DNA of 10,478 bases from an uncultured Anaerolineae bacterium (GCA_903882765.1 CAIRYE010000329.1:1-10478), one strand, 5' to 3'. Shown: positions 1 through 5,768, counted from the first letter of the stretch. The notes: a model not told the origin generated them from the letters alone. Program-made: numbers and translations.

Positions 1-1
1 A

Positions 2-142
2 GAAATGGTTATGCCTGGTGACAACGTCAACCTTACCGTCGAGTTGATCGTACCAGTCGCTTTGGAACAGGGCGCCAAATTCGCTATCCGCGAAGGTGGC
101 CTGACCGTTGGCGCTGGCGTTATCACCAAGATCATTGAATAG
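2..142 (+). CDS. tuf: Elongation factor Tu, C-terminal fragment (5' end outside window)
   Basis: Only the last 46 codons are present, read in the frame that starts at base 2 and stopping at TAG 140-142. The peptide contains MVMPGDNV, the ELIVPVALEQG strand and FAIREGG...TVGAG, ending in ITKIIE. This is the end of domain III of EF-Tu, the GTPase that delivers aminoacyl-tRNA to the ribosomal A site. Domain III contacts tRNA and, in the GTP form, domain I. One residue is odd: the usual GGRTVGAG reads GGLTVGAG here, with codon CTG at 101-103 replacing the near-invariant arginine (E. coli mature R381 by counting back from the C terminus). The stop is followed after 8 bases by rpsJ, the classical junction of the str and S10 operons. 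The upstream part of the gene is not in the window. Confidence 0.97.
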   Translation, partial: EMVMPGDNVNLTVELIVPVALEQGAKFAIREGGLTVGAGVITKIIE

Positions 143-150
143 GATCACAC

Positions 151-456
151 ATGAAGCAAAAGATTCGTATTCGTTTGAAAGCGTATGATCACAGGCTCTT
201 AGACCAATCTGCTAAGCGGATTGTTGAAACAGCTGAAAGATCTGGTGCTCGCGTAGTTGGTCCCGTACCCTTGCCAACTAAGAAGGAAAGGTTTACAATC
301 AGACGTTCGACATTCATTGATAAAGATTCTCACGAGCATTTTGAGATTCGTACCCACAACCGAATGATTGACGTAATGGAACCAGATTCAAAGACCATCG
401 ATATGCTAATGCGGTTGAATTTACCAGCCGGTGTCGATATTGAAATAAAGATCTAG
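151..456 (+). CDS. rpsJ: 30S ribosomal protein S10 (NusE)
   Basis: This 101-residue protein is a full-length S10, a component of the 30S head that also acts, with NusB, in transcription antitermination as NusE. Diagnostic segments are KIRIRLKAYDHRLLD (residues 4-18), GPVPLPTKKERFTI (37-50), the EIRTHNRMIDV strand (65-75) and the C-terminal LNLPAGVDIEIKI. The loop that usually reads SPH(V/I)DKDSRE reads STFIDKDSHE here, a mild departure. The ATG is preceded by AGGA at 141-144, which overlaps the tuf stop, so S10 is probably translated from the tuf transcript. There is no room for a leader between tuf and rpsJ. On the downstream side a long structured spacer separates it from rplC. Confidence 0.98.
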   Translation: MKQKIRIRLKAYDHRLLDQSAKRIVETAERSGARVVGPVPLPTKKERFTIRRSTFIDKDSHEHFEIRTHNRMIDVMEPDSKTIDMLMRLNLPAGVDIEIKI

Positions 457-474
457 CAATTCAGGTGAGTTTTT

Positions 475-503
475 CTGGTTGGTCAGGATTCCTGGCCAAC
501 CAG
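475..503 (+). terminator. Perfect 13-bp hairpin after rpsJ (possible attenuator or terminator without T-tract)
   Basis: CTGGTTGGTCAGG (475-487) pairs with CCTGGCCAACCAG (491-503) over 13 positions. Twelve are Watson-Crick and one is a G-U wobble (T483 with G495), around an ATT loop. It begins 18 bases after the rpsJ stop. What follows on the + strand is TTAGATTGCGG, not a run of T, so it is not a textbook intrinsic terminator. It could be a weak or factor-assisted terminator, an mRNA 3'-end stabiliser for the tuf-rpsJ message, or one state of an attenuator. The structure is certain; the function is inferred. Confidence 0.5.
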
Positions 504-523
504 TTAGATTGCGGTAGACCAAG

Positions 524-573
524 AATCGGTTTGCCCGTGGGCTAAAAAATATTATAGCCGCGGCAACCAGATT
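524..573 (+). promoter_or_regulatory. Long bulged hairpin in the rpsJ-rplC spacer
   Basis: The 5' arm 524-544 pairs with the 3' arm 555-573 in 18 base pairs: AATCGGTT, then GCC, GT and GGCTA, against TAGCC, GC, GGC and AACC-A-GATT. Single-base bulges are T532, C536 and G539 on the 5' side and A569 on the 3' side. Seventeen pairs are Watson-Crick and one is G-U (T538 with G560). The loop is AAAAATATTA. A stem with regular single-base bulges and a long A-rich loop resembles protein-binding rRNA or mRNA elements more than a terminator. Its position upstream of L3 and L4 makes one of these proteins a plausible ligand, but nothing in the sequence proves that. Confidence 0.5.
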
Positions 574-652
574 GACTATTTTACCGAGAGATGATGCAGC
601 CCAGCCCGGCTGACAGTCTCAAAAAATAACTTTTGAAGGAGAAAAATTGAGG

Positions 653-1282
653 ATGTTGAAAGGGCTGATAGGTAAGAAGATCGGCATGTCCCAGATCTTC
701 GATGAGAGAGGCGTGGCTTATCCCGTTACTCTAATCGAGGCTGGGCCTTGTTATGTTACCCAGATCAGGCGCCCAGAGACAGAGGGCTACTCTGCAGTGC
801 AGCTAGGCTTTAACGAAACGCACCCTAAAAAATTGACCGGTGGTGAACTGGGACATTTGAAGACTGCGAATCTGCCTCCGCTGCGCTTTTTGCGTGAGTT
901 TAGAACCAAAACTCTGGATGTTGCTGTTGGTGACGTTATGAAAGCTGATGTATTCAGCGTTGGAGAAAGAGTGGATGTTATTGGTACCAGCAAAGGTAAG
1001 GGTTTCGCTGGTGCTGTAAAACGTTATCACTTCGCTGGTGGTCCTAAGACCCATGGTCAATCTGATCGCCATCGCGCTCCAGGTTCAAACGGTTCAGGTA
1101 CTACTCCGGGTCGTGTTTTACGCGGTTCCCGTAGGCCAGGCCATATGGGCGATGAGCAGGTTACTGCCCAGAGCCTTAAAGTCGTTTTGGTCGATGTAGA
1201 GAGAAACCTGATCGGTGTTCATGGCGCAGTGCCCGGCTCCAAAGGTGGACTGGTCATCATCAATGAGGCACGCAAGCAGTAA
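653..1282 (+). CDS. rplC: 50S ribosomal protein L3
   Basis: L3 is an early-assembly 50S protein that binds near the 3' end of 23S rRNA and reaches toward the peptidyl-transferase centre. From the ATG at 653 the protein has 209 residues, the usual length. It begins MLKGLIGKKIGM, with GTSKGKGFAG at 111-120, HRAPGSNG at 140-147, TPGRV at 151-155 and ERNLIGVHGAVPGSKG near the end. An in-frame TTG at 647 would add two residues. It lies 5 bases after the SD AAGGAG (636-641), whereas the ATG lies 11 bases after it, so the start is uncertain. I prefer ATG because it gives the family-typical N terminus. Thr150 stands where E. coli L3 has the methylated Gln150, so PrmB-type modification is not expected. 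The stop TAA overlaps an ATG by one base, but the L4 start is probably further on. Confidence 0.97.
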   Translation: MLKGLIGKKIGMSQIFDERGVAYPVTLIEAGPCYVTQIRRPETEGYSAVQLGFNETHPKKLTGGELGHLKTANLPPLRFLREFRTKTLDVAVGDVMKADVFSVGERVDVIGTSKGKGFAGAVKRYHFAGGPKTHGQSDRHRAPGSNGSGTTPGRVLRGSRRPGHMGDEQVTAQSLKVVLVDVERNLIGVHGAVPGSKGGLVIINEARKQ

Positions 1283-1308
1283 TGCGTGAGGAAATGGAGA
1301 GAGACGCT

Positions 1309-1938
1309 ATGAAAATCGACGTATTTAATATGGAAGGCCAGAAGGTTAGCGAGTTTGAATTACCCGCCGCTATCTTTGAAGCCAAAATCAATGTTGATCT
1401 GATGCACCAGGCTTACGTTAGGCAAATGGCTAACGCTCGTCTCGGTACACATGATACCAAGCTTCGCGGTGAAGTAGCTGGTGGTGGACGAAAGCCCTGG
1501 AAACAAAAGGGTACCGGCCGCGCTCGCCAGGGTTCGACCCGTGCAGCTCAATGGGTTGGTGGTGGTCGTATTTTTACCCCACACCCTCGTTCCTACGATC
1601 AGAAGATGCCTTTGAAGATGAGGCGTGCCGCTTTACGCTCCGCGCTAACTGTCAAGGCTTCAGAATTAGGGATCGTTATGGTTGATAATTTGTTCCTTGC
1701 GGAACCTAAGACCAAATTGATGGCAAAAGCCCTCAATACCTTGGTCGGTCAATCATCCGCCCTGGTCGTAATTCCTGAGAAGACTGCCGCTTATGATGTT
1801 GTAATTCGCTCCGCGAATAACCTTCCTGATGCCAAAGTGCTGATGGCTGGTTACCTCAATATCCGTGACCTTCTCAGCTTTGATAAAGTCATTATGCCTG
1901 TTCAGGCTATCGACGTTTTGATGAGCAATTTAGGATAG
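1309..1938 (+). CDS. rplD: 50S ribosomal protein L4
   Basis: L4 binds domain I of 23S rRNA and its long loop lines the peptide exit tunnel. In E. coli it is also the autogenous repressor of the S10 operon. I chose the ATG at 1309 because it gives the family-typical MKIDVFNMEGQKV and is preceded by GGAG (1296-1299) at 9 bases. An upstream in-frame ATG at 1282, overlapping the rplC stop, would add nine residues unlike the family. The 209-residue product is full length. The tunnel loop is intact at about 58-89 (GGGRKPWKQKGTGRARQGS, then WVGGGRIF), followed by the LKMRRAALRSAL helix. No change typical of macrolide resistance stands out. If the spacer upstream of rplC is a leader, L4 is the first candidate to bind it. 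Confidence 0.97.
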   Translation: MKIDVFNMEGQKVSEFELPAAIFEAKINVDLMHQAYVRQMANARLGTHDTKLRGEVAGGGRKPWKQKGTGRARQGSTRAAQWVGGGRIFTPHPRSYDQKMPLKMRRAALRSALTVKASELGIVMVDNLFLAEPKTKLMAKALNTLVGQSSALVVIPEKTAAYDVVIRSANNLPDAKVLMAGYLNIRDLLSFDKVIMPVQAIDVLMSNLG

Positions 1939-1946
1939 GAGAGAAC

Positions 1947-2249
1947 ATGGCCACATTATATGAAATTCTCCGACGTCCGCTTATTACCGAGAAATCGAAT
2001 TATCAATCGAGCAAACTGAACCAATATGCGTTTGAAGTGGATTCAAAAGCCACCCGAACTCAGGTTAAAGACGCGATTGAAACGATCTTTGATGTCAAAG
2101 TGGAAAAAGTTAATATTATGATCTTACCGGCAAAACGTGGACGCAAAGCCAAGAGCCGACGTTTATCCATACGCAAAGCGGGATACAAGAAAGCTATAGT
2201 ATCCTTAAAAGCGGGACAAACACTCCAGATTTTTGAGGGGGTGCAGTAA
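1947..2249 (+). CDS. rplW: 50S ribosomal protein L23
   Basis: L23 sits at the exit of the ribosomal tunnel and docks trigger factor and the signal recognition particle. The 100-residue product has the family pattern: YEILRRPLITEKS near the N terminus, YAFEVDSKATRTQVKDAIE in the centre, and VEKVNIMILPAKRGRKAKSR leading into the extended basic loop. It closes with KAIVSLKAGQTLQIFEG. The SD AGGAG (1937-1941) overlaps the rplD stop and lies 5 bases before the ATG. The TAA stop overlaps the rplB ATG by one base, which suggests coupled translation of L23 and L2. Confidence 0.98.
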   Translation: MATLYEILRRPLITEKSNYQSSKLNQYAFEVDSKATRTQVKDAIETIFDVKVEKVNIMILPAKRGRKAKSRRLSIRKAGYKKAIVSLKAGQTLQIFEGVQ

Positions 2250-3085
2250 TGGCTGTAAAAAAGTATAAACCAGTTACTCCTGGCTTAAGAGGTATGACTG
2301 GTTACACATTCGAAGAAATCACCAAGAGCAAACCTGAAAAGGCCCTCATTGTTTCTCTTCCTTCTCACGCAGGTAGAAACGTATATGGCCGCGTAACTGT
2401 CAGGCATCGAGGTGGTGGAGTTCGCCAGTATGTTCGTATGGTTGACTTCAAACGCGATAAGCTTAACATTCCAGCGAAGGTAGCCGCGATCGAGTACGAT
2501 CCTGGTCGAACCGCTCGTTTGGCTTTGTTATTCTACGCTGATGGCGAAAAGCGCTATATCATTGCTCCTTTAGGCGTAAAAGTTGGCGATACACTTTTCT
2601 CTGGTCCTAACAGCGAAATTCGCCCTGGCAATTGCCTACCAATTTCCAGCATTCCTGTCGGTACACTTATCCACAATGTGGAATTGAAAATCGGCAAGGG
2701 TGCACAGTTGGTTCGCTCGGCTGGCGCGGCTGCTCAGTTATTGGCCAAAGAGGGCGAATACGCTCAGGTTCGTATGCCTTCAGGCGAAGTTCGCTTGGTT
2801 CTACAGGGTTGCTACGCAACCATTGGCCAGGTGGGCAATCTTGATCACGGCAATATCAAACTTGGTAAAGCTGGACGCAAACGCCACATGGGCATCCGCC
2901 CAACAGTCAGAGGCTCCGCTATGTCCCCGCGTGATCATCCCCACGGTGGTGGTGAAGGTCGACAACCGATTGGTAAGCCTGGTCCCCGTACTCCTTGGGG
3001 TAAACCTACCCTTGGGTATAAGACACGCAGAAATAAGCTGACGAACAAATTTATCGTCCGCCGTCGTAGCAAGACTAGCCGCTAA
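2249..3085 (+). CDS. rplB: 50S ribosomal protein L2
   Basis: L2 is a core 50S protein that binds 23S rRNA near the peptidyl-transferase centre and forms an intersubunit bridge. At 278 residues it matches the family length. It starts MAVKKYKPVTPGLRGMT, then has VRHRGGGVRQYVR and KVAAIEYDPGRTARLALL. The conserved C-terminal block contains DHPHGGGEG at 229-237, with H230 equivalent to E. coli H229, implicated in peptidyl transfer. The residues just before it read AMSPR where many bacteria have AMNPV. The protein ends with TPWGKPTLGYKTRRNK and FIVRRRSK. The start is fixed by GAGGGGGTG (2235-2243) inside the end of rplW and by the TAATG overlap. Confidence 0.99.
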   Translation: MAVKKYKPVTPGLRGMTGYTFEEITKSKPEKALIVSLPSHAGRNVYGRVTVRHRGGGVRQYVRMVDFKRDKLNIPAKVAAIEYDPGRTARLALLFYADGEKRYIIAPLGVKVGDTLFSGPNSEIRPGNCLPISSIPVGTLIHNVELKIGKGAQLVRSAGAAAQLLAKEGEYAQVRMPSGEVRLVLQGCYATIGQVGNLDHGNIKLGKAGRKRHMGIRPTVRGSAMSPRDHPHGGGEGRQPIGKPGPRTPWGKPTLGYKTRRNKLTNKFIVRRRSKTSR

Positions 3086-3115
3086 GGCGCGAACGTGTAA
3101 ACAAGGATATTAAAT

Positions 3116-3394
3116 ATGTCTAGATCGCTAAAAAAAGGGCCATTTATTGCCCCTAAATTATTAGAAAGAATAGAAGGAATGAACCAGCGCGGCGAAAAGA
3201 AAGTGATTCGCACTTGGAGTCGCGCCAGTGTTATCTTTCCCCAGATGGTAGGGCATACCATCGCCGTGCACGATGGCCGACGCCATGTGCCGATCTATGT
3301 AACCGAGAATATGGTTGGTCATCGTTTGGGCGAATTTGCCCCAACCCGAACCTTCCGTGGTCACCTCTCGGAAAAGTCGACGAAAGGGAAATAA
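3116..3394 (+). CDS. rpsS: 30S ribosomal protein S19
   Basis: S19 lies in the 30S head, partners with S13 and contacts the A-site tRNA region. The 92-residue product begins MSRSLKKGPFIAPKLL and has IRTWSRASVIFPQMVGHTIA and VTENMVGHRLGEFAPTRTFRGH, all hallmark segments. The basic tail ends in KSTKGK. It follows rplB after a 30-base gap with no evident structure; AAGGA (3103-3107) lies 8 bases before the ATG. This gap and the 33-base one before rplP are the widest inside the rplC-secY block. Confidence 0.98.
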   Translation: MSRSLKKGPFIAPKLLERIEGMNQRGEKKVIRTWSRASVIFPQMVGHTIAVHDGRRHVPIYVTENMVGHRLGEFAPTRTFRGHLSEKSTKGK

Positions 3395-3397
3395 GCC

Positions 3398-3745
3398 ATG
3401 ACAGACGCACGTGCTCACCTGAGCAATCTTTCTGTTTCGGCCCAAAAAGTTCGCCTGGTGTTAGACCTGGTTCGTGGTAAAGCCGCAAACGATGCACTTG
3501 AAACACTTCGCTTCGTTCCAAGCTTGGCTTCTGTACCTGTGTTGAAACTCCTCAAGTCGGCAGTGGCAAACGCTGAAGAGAATTTAGGTGTAAGTAGGGA
3601 TGACCTGTTCATCTCAACCATCTATGCAAACGAAGCACCCACCCGAAAGTGGCGTCGCTTTGGTGCTCGCGGTAAATTTAAGCCTGTATTGCGCCGCTCT
3701 TCACATGTCACCATTGTTCTTAGTGAACGAGAAGCCACGAAGTAA
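3398..3745 (+). CDS. rplV: 50S ribosomal protein L22
   Basis: L22 contacts all six 23S rRNA domains and sends a beta-hairpin into the exit tunnel, where it forms part of the constriction with L4. The 115-residue product shows AHLSNLSVSAQKVRLVLDLV, RGKAANDALETLRFV, a helix with LKSAVANAEENLGV, then the hairpin region APTRKWRRFGARGKFKPVL and the closing strand RSSHVTIVLSE. The hairpin has its normal length, so I see no deletion of the kind linked to macrolide resistance. It starts 3 bases after rpsS, with GGGA (3386-3389) at 8 bases inside the end of rpsS. Confidence 0.98.
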   Translation: MTDARAHLSNLSVSAQKVRLVLDLVRGKAANDALETLRFVPSLASVPVLKLLKSAVANAEENLGVSRDDLFISTIYANEAPTRKWRRFGARGKFKPVLRRSSHVTIVLSEREATK

Positions 3746-3754
3746 GGAGATATT

Positions 3755-4432
3755 ATGGGTCGAAAAGTTCATCCTATTGGTTATCGCCTGGCAGTAAGCC
3801 ATGGTTGGCAAGGTCGCTGGTTTGCAGAAGGCAAGCAATACCGCGAACAACTCTATCAAGATTTTGAGATCAGAGCCTTAATTCACAAAATTGCTCCTAA
3901 GGCTGGTGTTTCACGAATTGAAGTTGAACGCTATCCTGGCAAGATCAAAGTTGCCGTCAACACCGCCAAGCCCGGTATTCTTATCGGCCGAAAAGGTGAA
4001 GGCGTAAAGCGAGTTCGTGATGGTTTACAGGAATTGATCGGACAAAAAGTTGAATTAGAAATCAAAGAAATGTCCGCTCCTGAAACTGACGCATACTTGG
4101 TAGCCGCTAGCATTGCGGAACAGATGGAACGCCGAATTGCCTATCGTAGGGCAATGAAGAAGGCAATTCAGACCGCTATGCGACAAGGCGCACTTGGAAT
4201 CAAGATTCAGGTTGCTGGCCGTTTGGCTGGCGCTGAAATGGCAAGAACCGTTTGGCTTCGTGAAGGCCAGGTTCCCCTGCAAACCTTGCGTGCAGATATC
4301 GATTTTTCAAAAGCTGAAGCTCTCACCACCTACGGCCGAATTGGCGTAAAAGTATGGGTTTATAAAGGTGAGATGAAGTTAGAGCTTGAAGAAAAAGCCC
4401 AAACCACCGAAGGCGTTTATGTCAGCGAGTAA
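3755..4432 (+). CDS. rpsC: 30S ribosomal protein S3
   Basis: S3 forms part of the mRNA entry channel on the 30S head and contributes to mRNA helicase activity. The 225-residue product starts MGRKVHPIGYRLAV. It carries a KH RNA-binding domain with the GxxG loop GRKG at 78-81, followed by the C-terminal domain with ERRIAYRRAMKKAI, GIKIQVAGRLAGAEMAR and GVKVWVYKGE. The tail after that is acidic and short. SD TAAGGAG (3743-3749) overlaps the rplV stop and lies 5 bases before the ATG, which fits tight coupling. Confidence 0.98.
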   Translation: MGRKVHPIGYRLAVSHGWQGRWFAEGKQYREQLYQDFEIRALIHKIAPKAGVSRIEVERYPGKIKVAVNTAKPGILIGRKGEGVKRVRDGLQELIGQKVELEIKEMSAPETDAYLVAASIAEQMERRIAYRRAMKKAIQTAMRQGALGIKIQVAGRLAGAEMARTVWLREGQVPLQTLRADIDFSKAEALTTYGRIGVKVWVYKGEMKLELEEKAQTTEGVYVSE

Positions 4433-4465
4433 TCGCGGACATAATTGTGAAGAGAGGTACTAAAA

Positions 4466-4891
4466 ATGTTAATGCCAAAAAGAGTTAAATGGCGTAAACA
4501 AATGCGCGGACGAATGAAAGGTAAGGCCATTCGTGGTGCACAGATCAGTTTTGGTGAATGGGGCCTTCAGGCACTTGAACCAGGCTGGGTTACTGCCCGT
4601 CAGATCGAAGCAGCACGCCGTGTTATCGTTCGCGAAATGAAACGCCGAGGAAAGGTTTGGATCAGAATTTTCCCATCCAAGCCATACACCCACCGCCCAC
4701 CAGAAACCCGTATGGGTAAAGGTAAAGGTAATGTGGAATATTATGTGGCTGTTGTGAAGCCTGGCCGTATGATGATTGAAATTGGTGGTATGACCAACGA
4801 AGAAGCTATGCAAGCTTTGAAGATGGCTCAGTATAAATTCCCCATCAAGACCAAGATCGTTATTCGCCACGATGTTAGTGCAGGAGAGTAA
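4466..4891 (+). CDS. rplP: 50S ribosomal protein L16
   Basis: L16 binds near the A-site tRNA elbow and is needed for late 50S assembly. The 141-residue product starts MLMPKRVKWRKQMRGRMKG, which fixes the start at 4466; an internal ATG at 4472 would lose the typical first two residues. Other hallmark parts are GEWGLQALEPGWVTARQIEA, VWIRIFPSKPYT, ETRMGKGKGNVEYYVAVVKPGR and the end IKTKIVIR. GAGGT (4454-4458) is the probable SD. The 33-base gap after rpsC holds no obvious hairpin or promoter. Confidence 0.98.
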   Translation: MLMPKRVKWRKQMRGRMKGKAIRGAQISFGEWGLQALEPGWVTARQIEAARRVIVREMKRRGKVWIRIFPSKPYTHRPPETRMGKGKGNVEYYVAVVKPGRMMIEIGGMTNEEAMQALKMAQYKFPIKTKIVIRHDVSAGE

Positions 4892-4894
4892 CGA

Positions 4895-5092
4895 ATGAAA
4901 GCTAAAGAAATCCGTAACTTATCTGCTGAAGAGATCAAGACCAAGATCAACGATTCCCGCGAGGAATTGATGAAACTTCGTTTCCAGCAAGTAACCGGCC
5001 AGCTGACTGATACCAGTCGATTACGATCGCTTCGTCGCGAAGTTGCCAGAATGGAAACTATTTTGGCTGAATCTGCCAGAGCGGCAAAGTAG
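4895..5092 (+). CDS. rpmC: 50S ribosomal protein L29
   Basis: L29 is a small helical protein beside L23 at the tunnel exit. The 65-residue product has two predicted helices: MKAKEIRNLSAEEIKTKI followed by SREELMKLRFQQVTGQL, and then DTSRLRSLRREVARMETIL. This is the full family pattern, including the LRFQ and TGQL segments between helices. SD AGGAG (4882-4886) lies inside the end of rplP, 8 bases before the ATG, and the intergenic gap is 3 bases. Confidence 0.97.
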   Translation: MKAKEIRNLSAEEIKTKINDSREELMKLRFQQVTGQLTDTSRLRSLRREVARMETILAESARAAK

Positions 5093-5103
5093 GAAGGTGC
5101 AGA

Positions 5104-5376
5104 ATGAATAATCGTCGTCGCATGACTGGTGTGGTAACCAGCAATAAAATGCAGAAGACCGTGGTTGTTGAAATTTCAAAAAATTTCCGACACCCGATCT
5201 ATAAAAAGGTCGTTCATAGCTCTGAGTCGGTAAAAGCACATGACGAAATTGGTTGCCAAGTTGGGGATCAAGTTCAGATCGTGGAAAGCCGACCGCTTTC
5301 GAAAGAAAAGCGTTGGGTTGTAGAATCGATCATCAAGCAAGAGACTAAAACCGCTGATAGCGGTGTGGAGGTATAA
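5104..5376 (+). CDS. rpsQ: 30S ribosomal protein S17
   Basis: S17 is an OB-fold protein that binds 16S rRNA early in 30S assembly. The 90-residue product carries RRMTGVVTSNKMQKTVVVEI, HPIYKKVVHSSESVKAHDE, VGDQVQIVESRPLSKEKRW and the closing VVESII strand. A C-terminal extension of roughly ten mostly polar residues follows. GGAAGGTG (5092-5099) overlaps the rpmC stop and serves as SD. In E. coli, S17 ends the S10 operon. Here the next gene starts only 2 bases later, so the S10 and spc operons are joined. Confidence 0.97.
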   Translation: MNNRRRMTGVVTSNKMQKTVVVEISKNFRHPIYKKVVHSSESVKAHDEIGCQVGDQVQIVESRPLSKEKRWVVESIIKQETKTADSGVEV

Positions 5377-5378
5377 GT

Positions 5379-5750
5379 ATGGTTCAGCAAGAATCAAGGG
5401 TCAAAGTCGCCGATAATTCCGGCGCCCGCGAATTGCTTGTCATCCACGTCATGGGTGGTTCCACCCGCCGCTATGCTGGTGTTGGTGATATTGTGGTCGC
5501 CACCGTCAAATCAGCTTCCCCACAAGGGGCTGTAAAGAAAAGTGAAGTGGTAAAAGCAGTTATCGTTAGAACAGCCAAAGAATGGCGCCGAGAAGATGGC
5601 TCTTATATCCGCTTTGATGATAATGCCGCCGTTGTTTTAGATAGCGACGGACAGAACCCTAGGGGTACTCGTATCTTCGGACCAGTCGCACGTGAGCTTC
5701 GCGAAAAAGGTTTTATGAAGATCGTTTCACTCGCCCCGGAAGTTCTTTAG
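5379..5750 (+). CDS. rplN: 50S ribosomal protein L14
   Basis: L14 lies on the 50S interface, contacts 16S rRNA helix 14 and is a docking site for the silencing factor RsfS. The 123-residue product starts MVQQESRVKVADNSGAREL and has GGSTRRYAGVGDIVVATVK, VKKSEVVKAVIVRT, the FDDNAAVVL block, and the end GTRIFGPVARELREKGFMKI followed by LAPEVL. It is full length. In E. coli this is the first gene of the spc operon, with its own promoter. Here there are only 2 bases after the rpsQ stop, and its SD (GGAGGT) lies inside rpsQ. Confidence 0.98.
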   Translation: MVQQESRVKVADNSGARELLVIHVMGGSTRRYAGVGDIVVATVKSASPQGAVKKSEVVKAVIVRTAKEWRREDGSYIRFDDNAAVVLDSDGQNPRGTRIFGPVARELREKGFMKIVSLAPEVL

Positions 5751-5768
5751 GCTAGGAGGTAAGAGAGA

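Larger units (their letters stand above)
457..646 (+). promoter_or_regulatory. Structured rpsJ-rplC intergenic spacer, candidate leader of the L3-L4 block
   Basis: This is the only long non-coding stretch in the window; every other gap is at most 33 bases. I find no convincing open reading frame in it. It holds two substantial inverted repeats (475-503 and 524-573), a weak 5-bp hairpin (597-601 with 608-612), an A/T-rich inverted repeat next to the SD (619-636) and the SD AAGGAG (636-641). CAACCAG occurs at both 497-503 and 564-570, so alternative pairings are possible. In E. coli, L4 represses this operon through a leader upstream of S10. Here only 8 bases lie upstream of rpsJ, so this spacer is the natural place for an equivalent. 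A promoter here cannot be excluded, but the best -35/-10 pairs are poor. The regulatory role is inference; the structures are directly visible. Confidence 0.55.

Noticed and set aside
557..563. GCCGCGG resembles the 530-loop sequence of 16S rRNA
   Set aside because: Seven bases is too short, and they are already part of a stem; no flanking rRNA similarity is seen.
530..577. Possible sigma-70 promoter in the spacer: TTGCCC (531-536) with TATAGC (553-558), or TATTAT (550-555) alone, or TTGACT (572-577)
   Set aside because: The first pair matches only four of six positions in each box. TATTAT has no good -35 at 16-18 bases, and TTGACT has no -10. The same bases are explained by the hairpin. A promoter remains possible but is not supported enough to list.
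597..612. CAGCC tandem copy (597-606) with a hairpin to GGCTG (608-612)
   Set aside because: Only 5 bp with a 6-base loop; too weak to list as a feature on its own.
1282..1308. Upstream ATG for rplD overlapping the rplC stop (nine extra residues)
   Set aside because: The extra peptide is unlike L4 N termini, and ATG 1309 has a good SD and the family-typical beginning.
2632..3041. Alternative-frame + strand open frames inside rplB
   Set aside because: They lie wholly within the L2 gene, lack SD sites and have no recognisable sequence.
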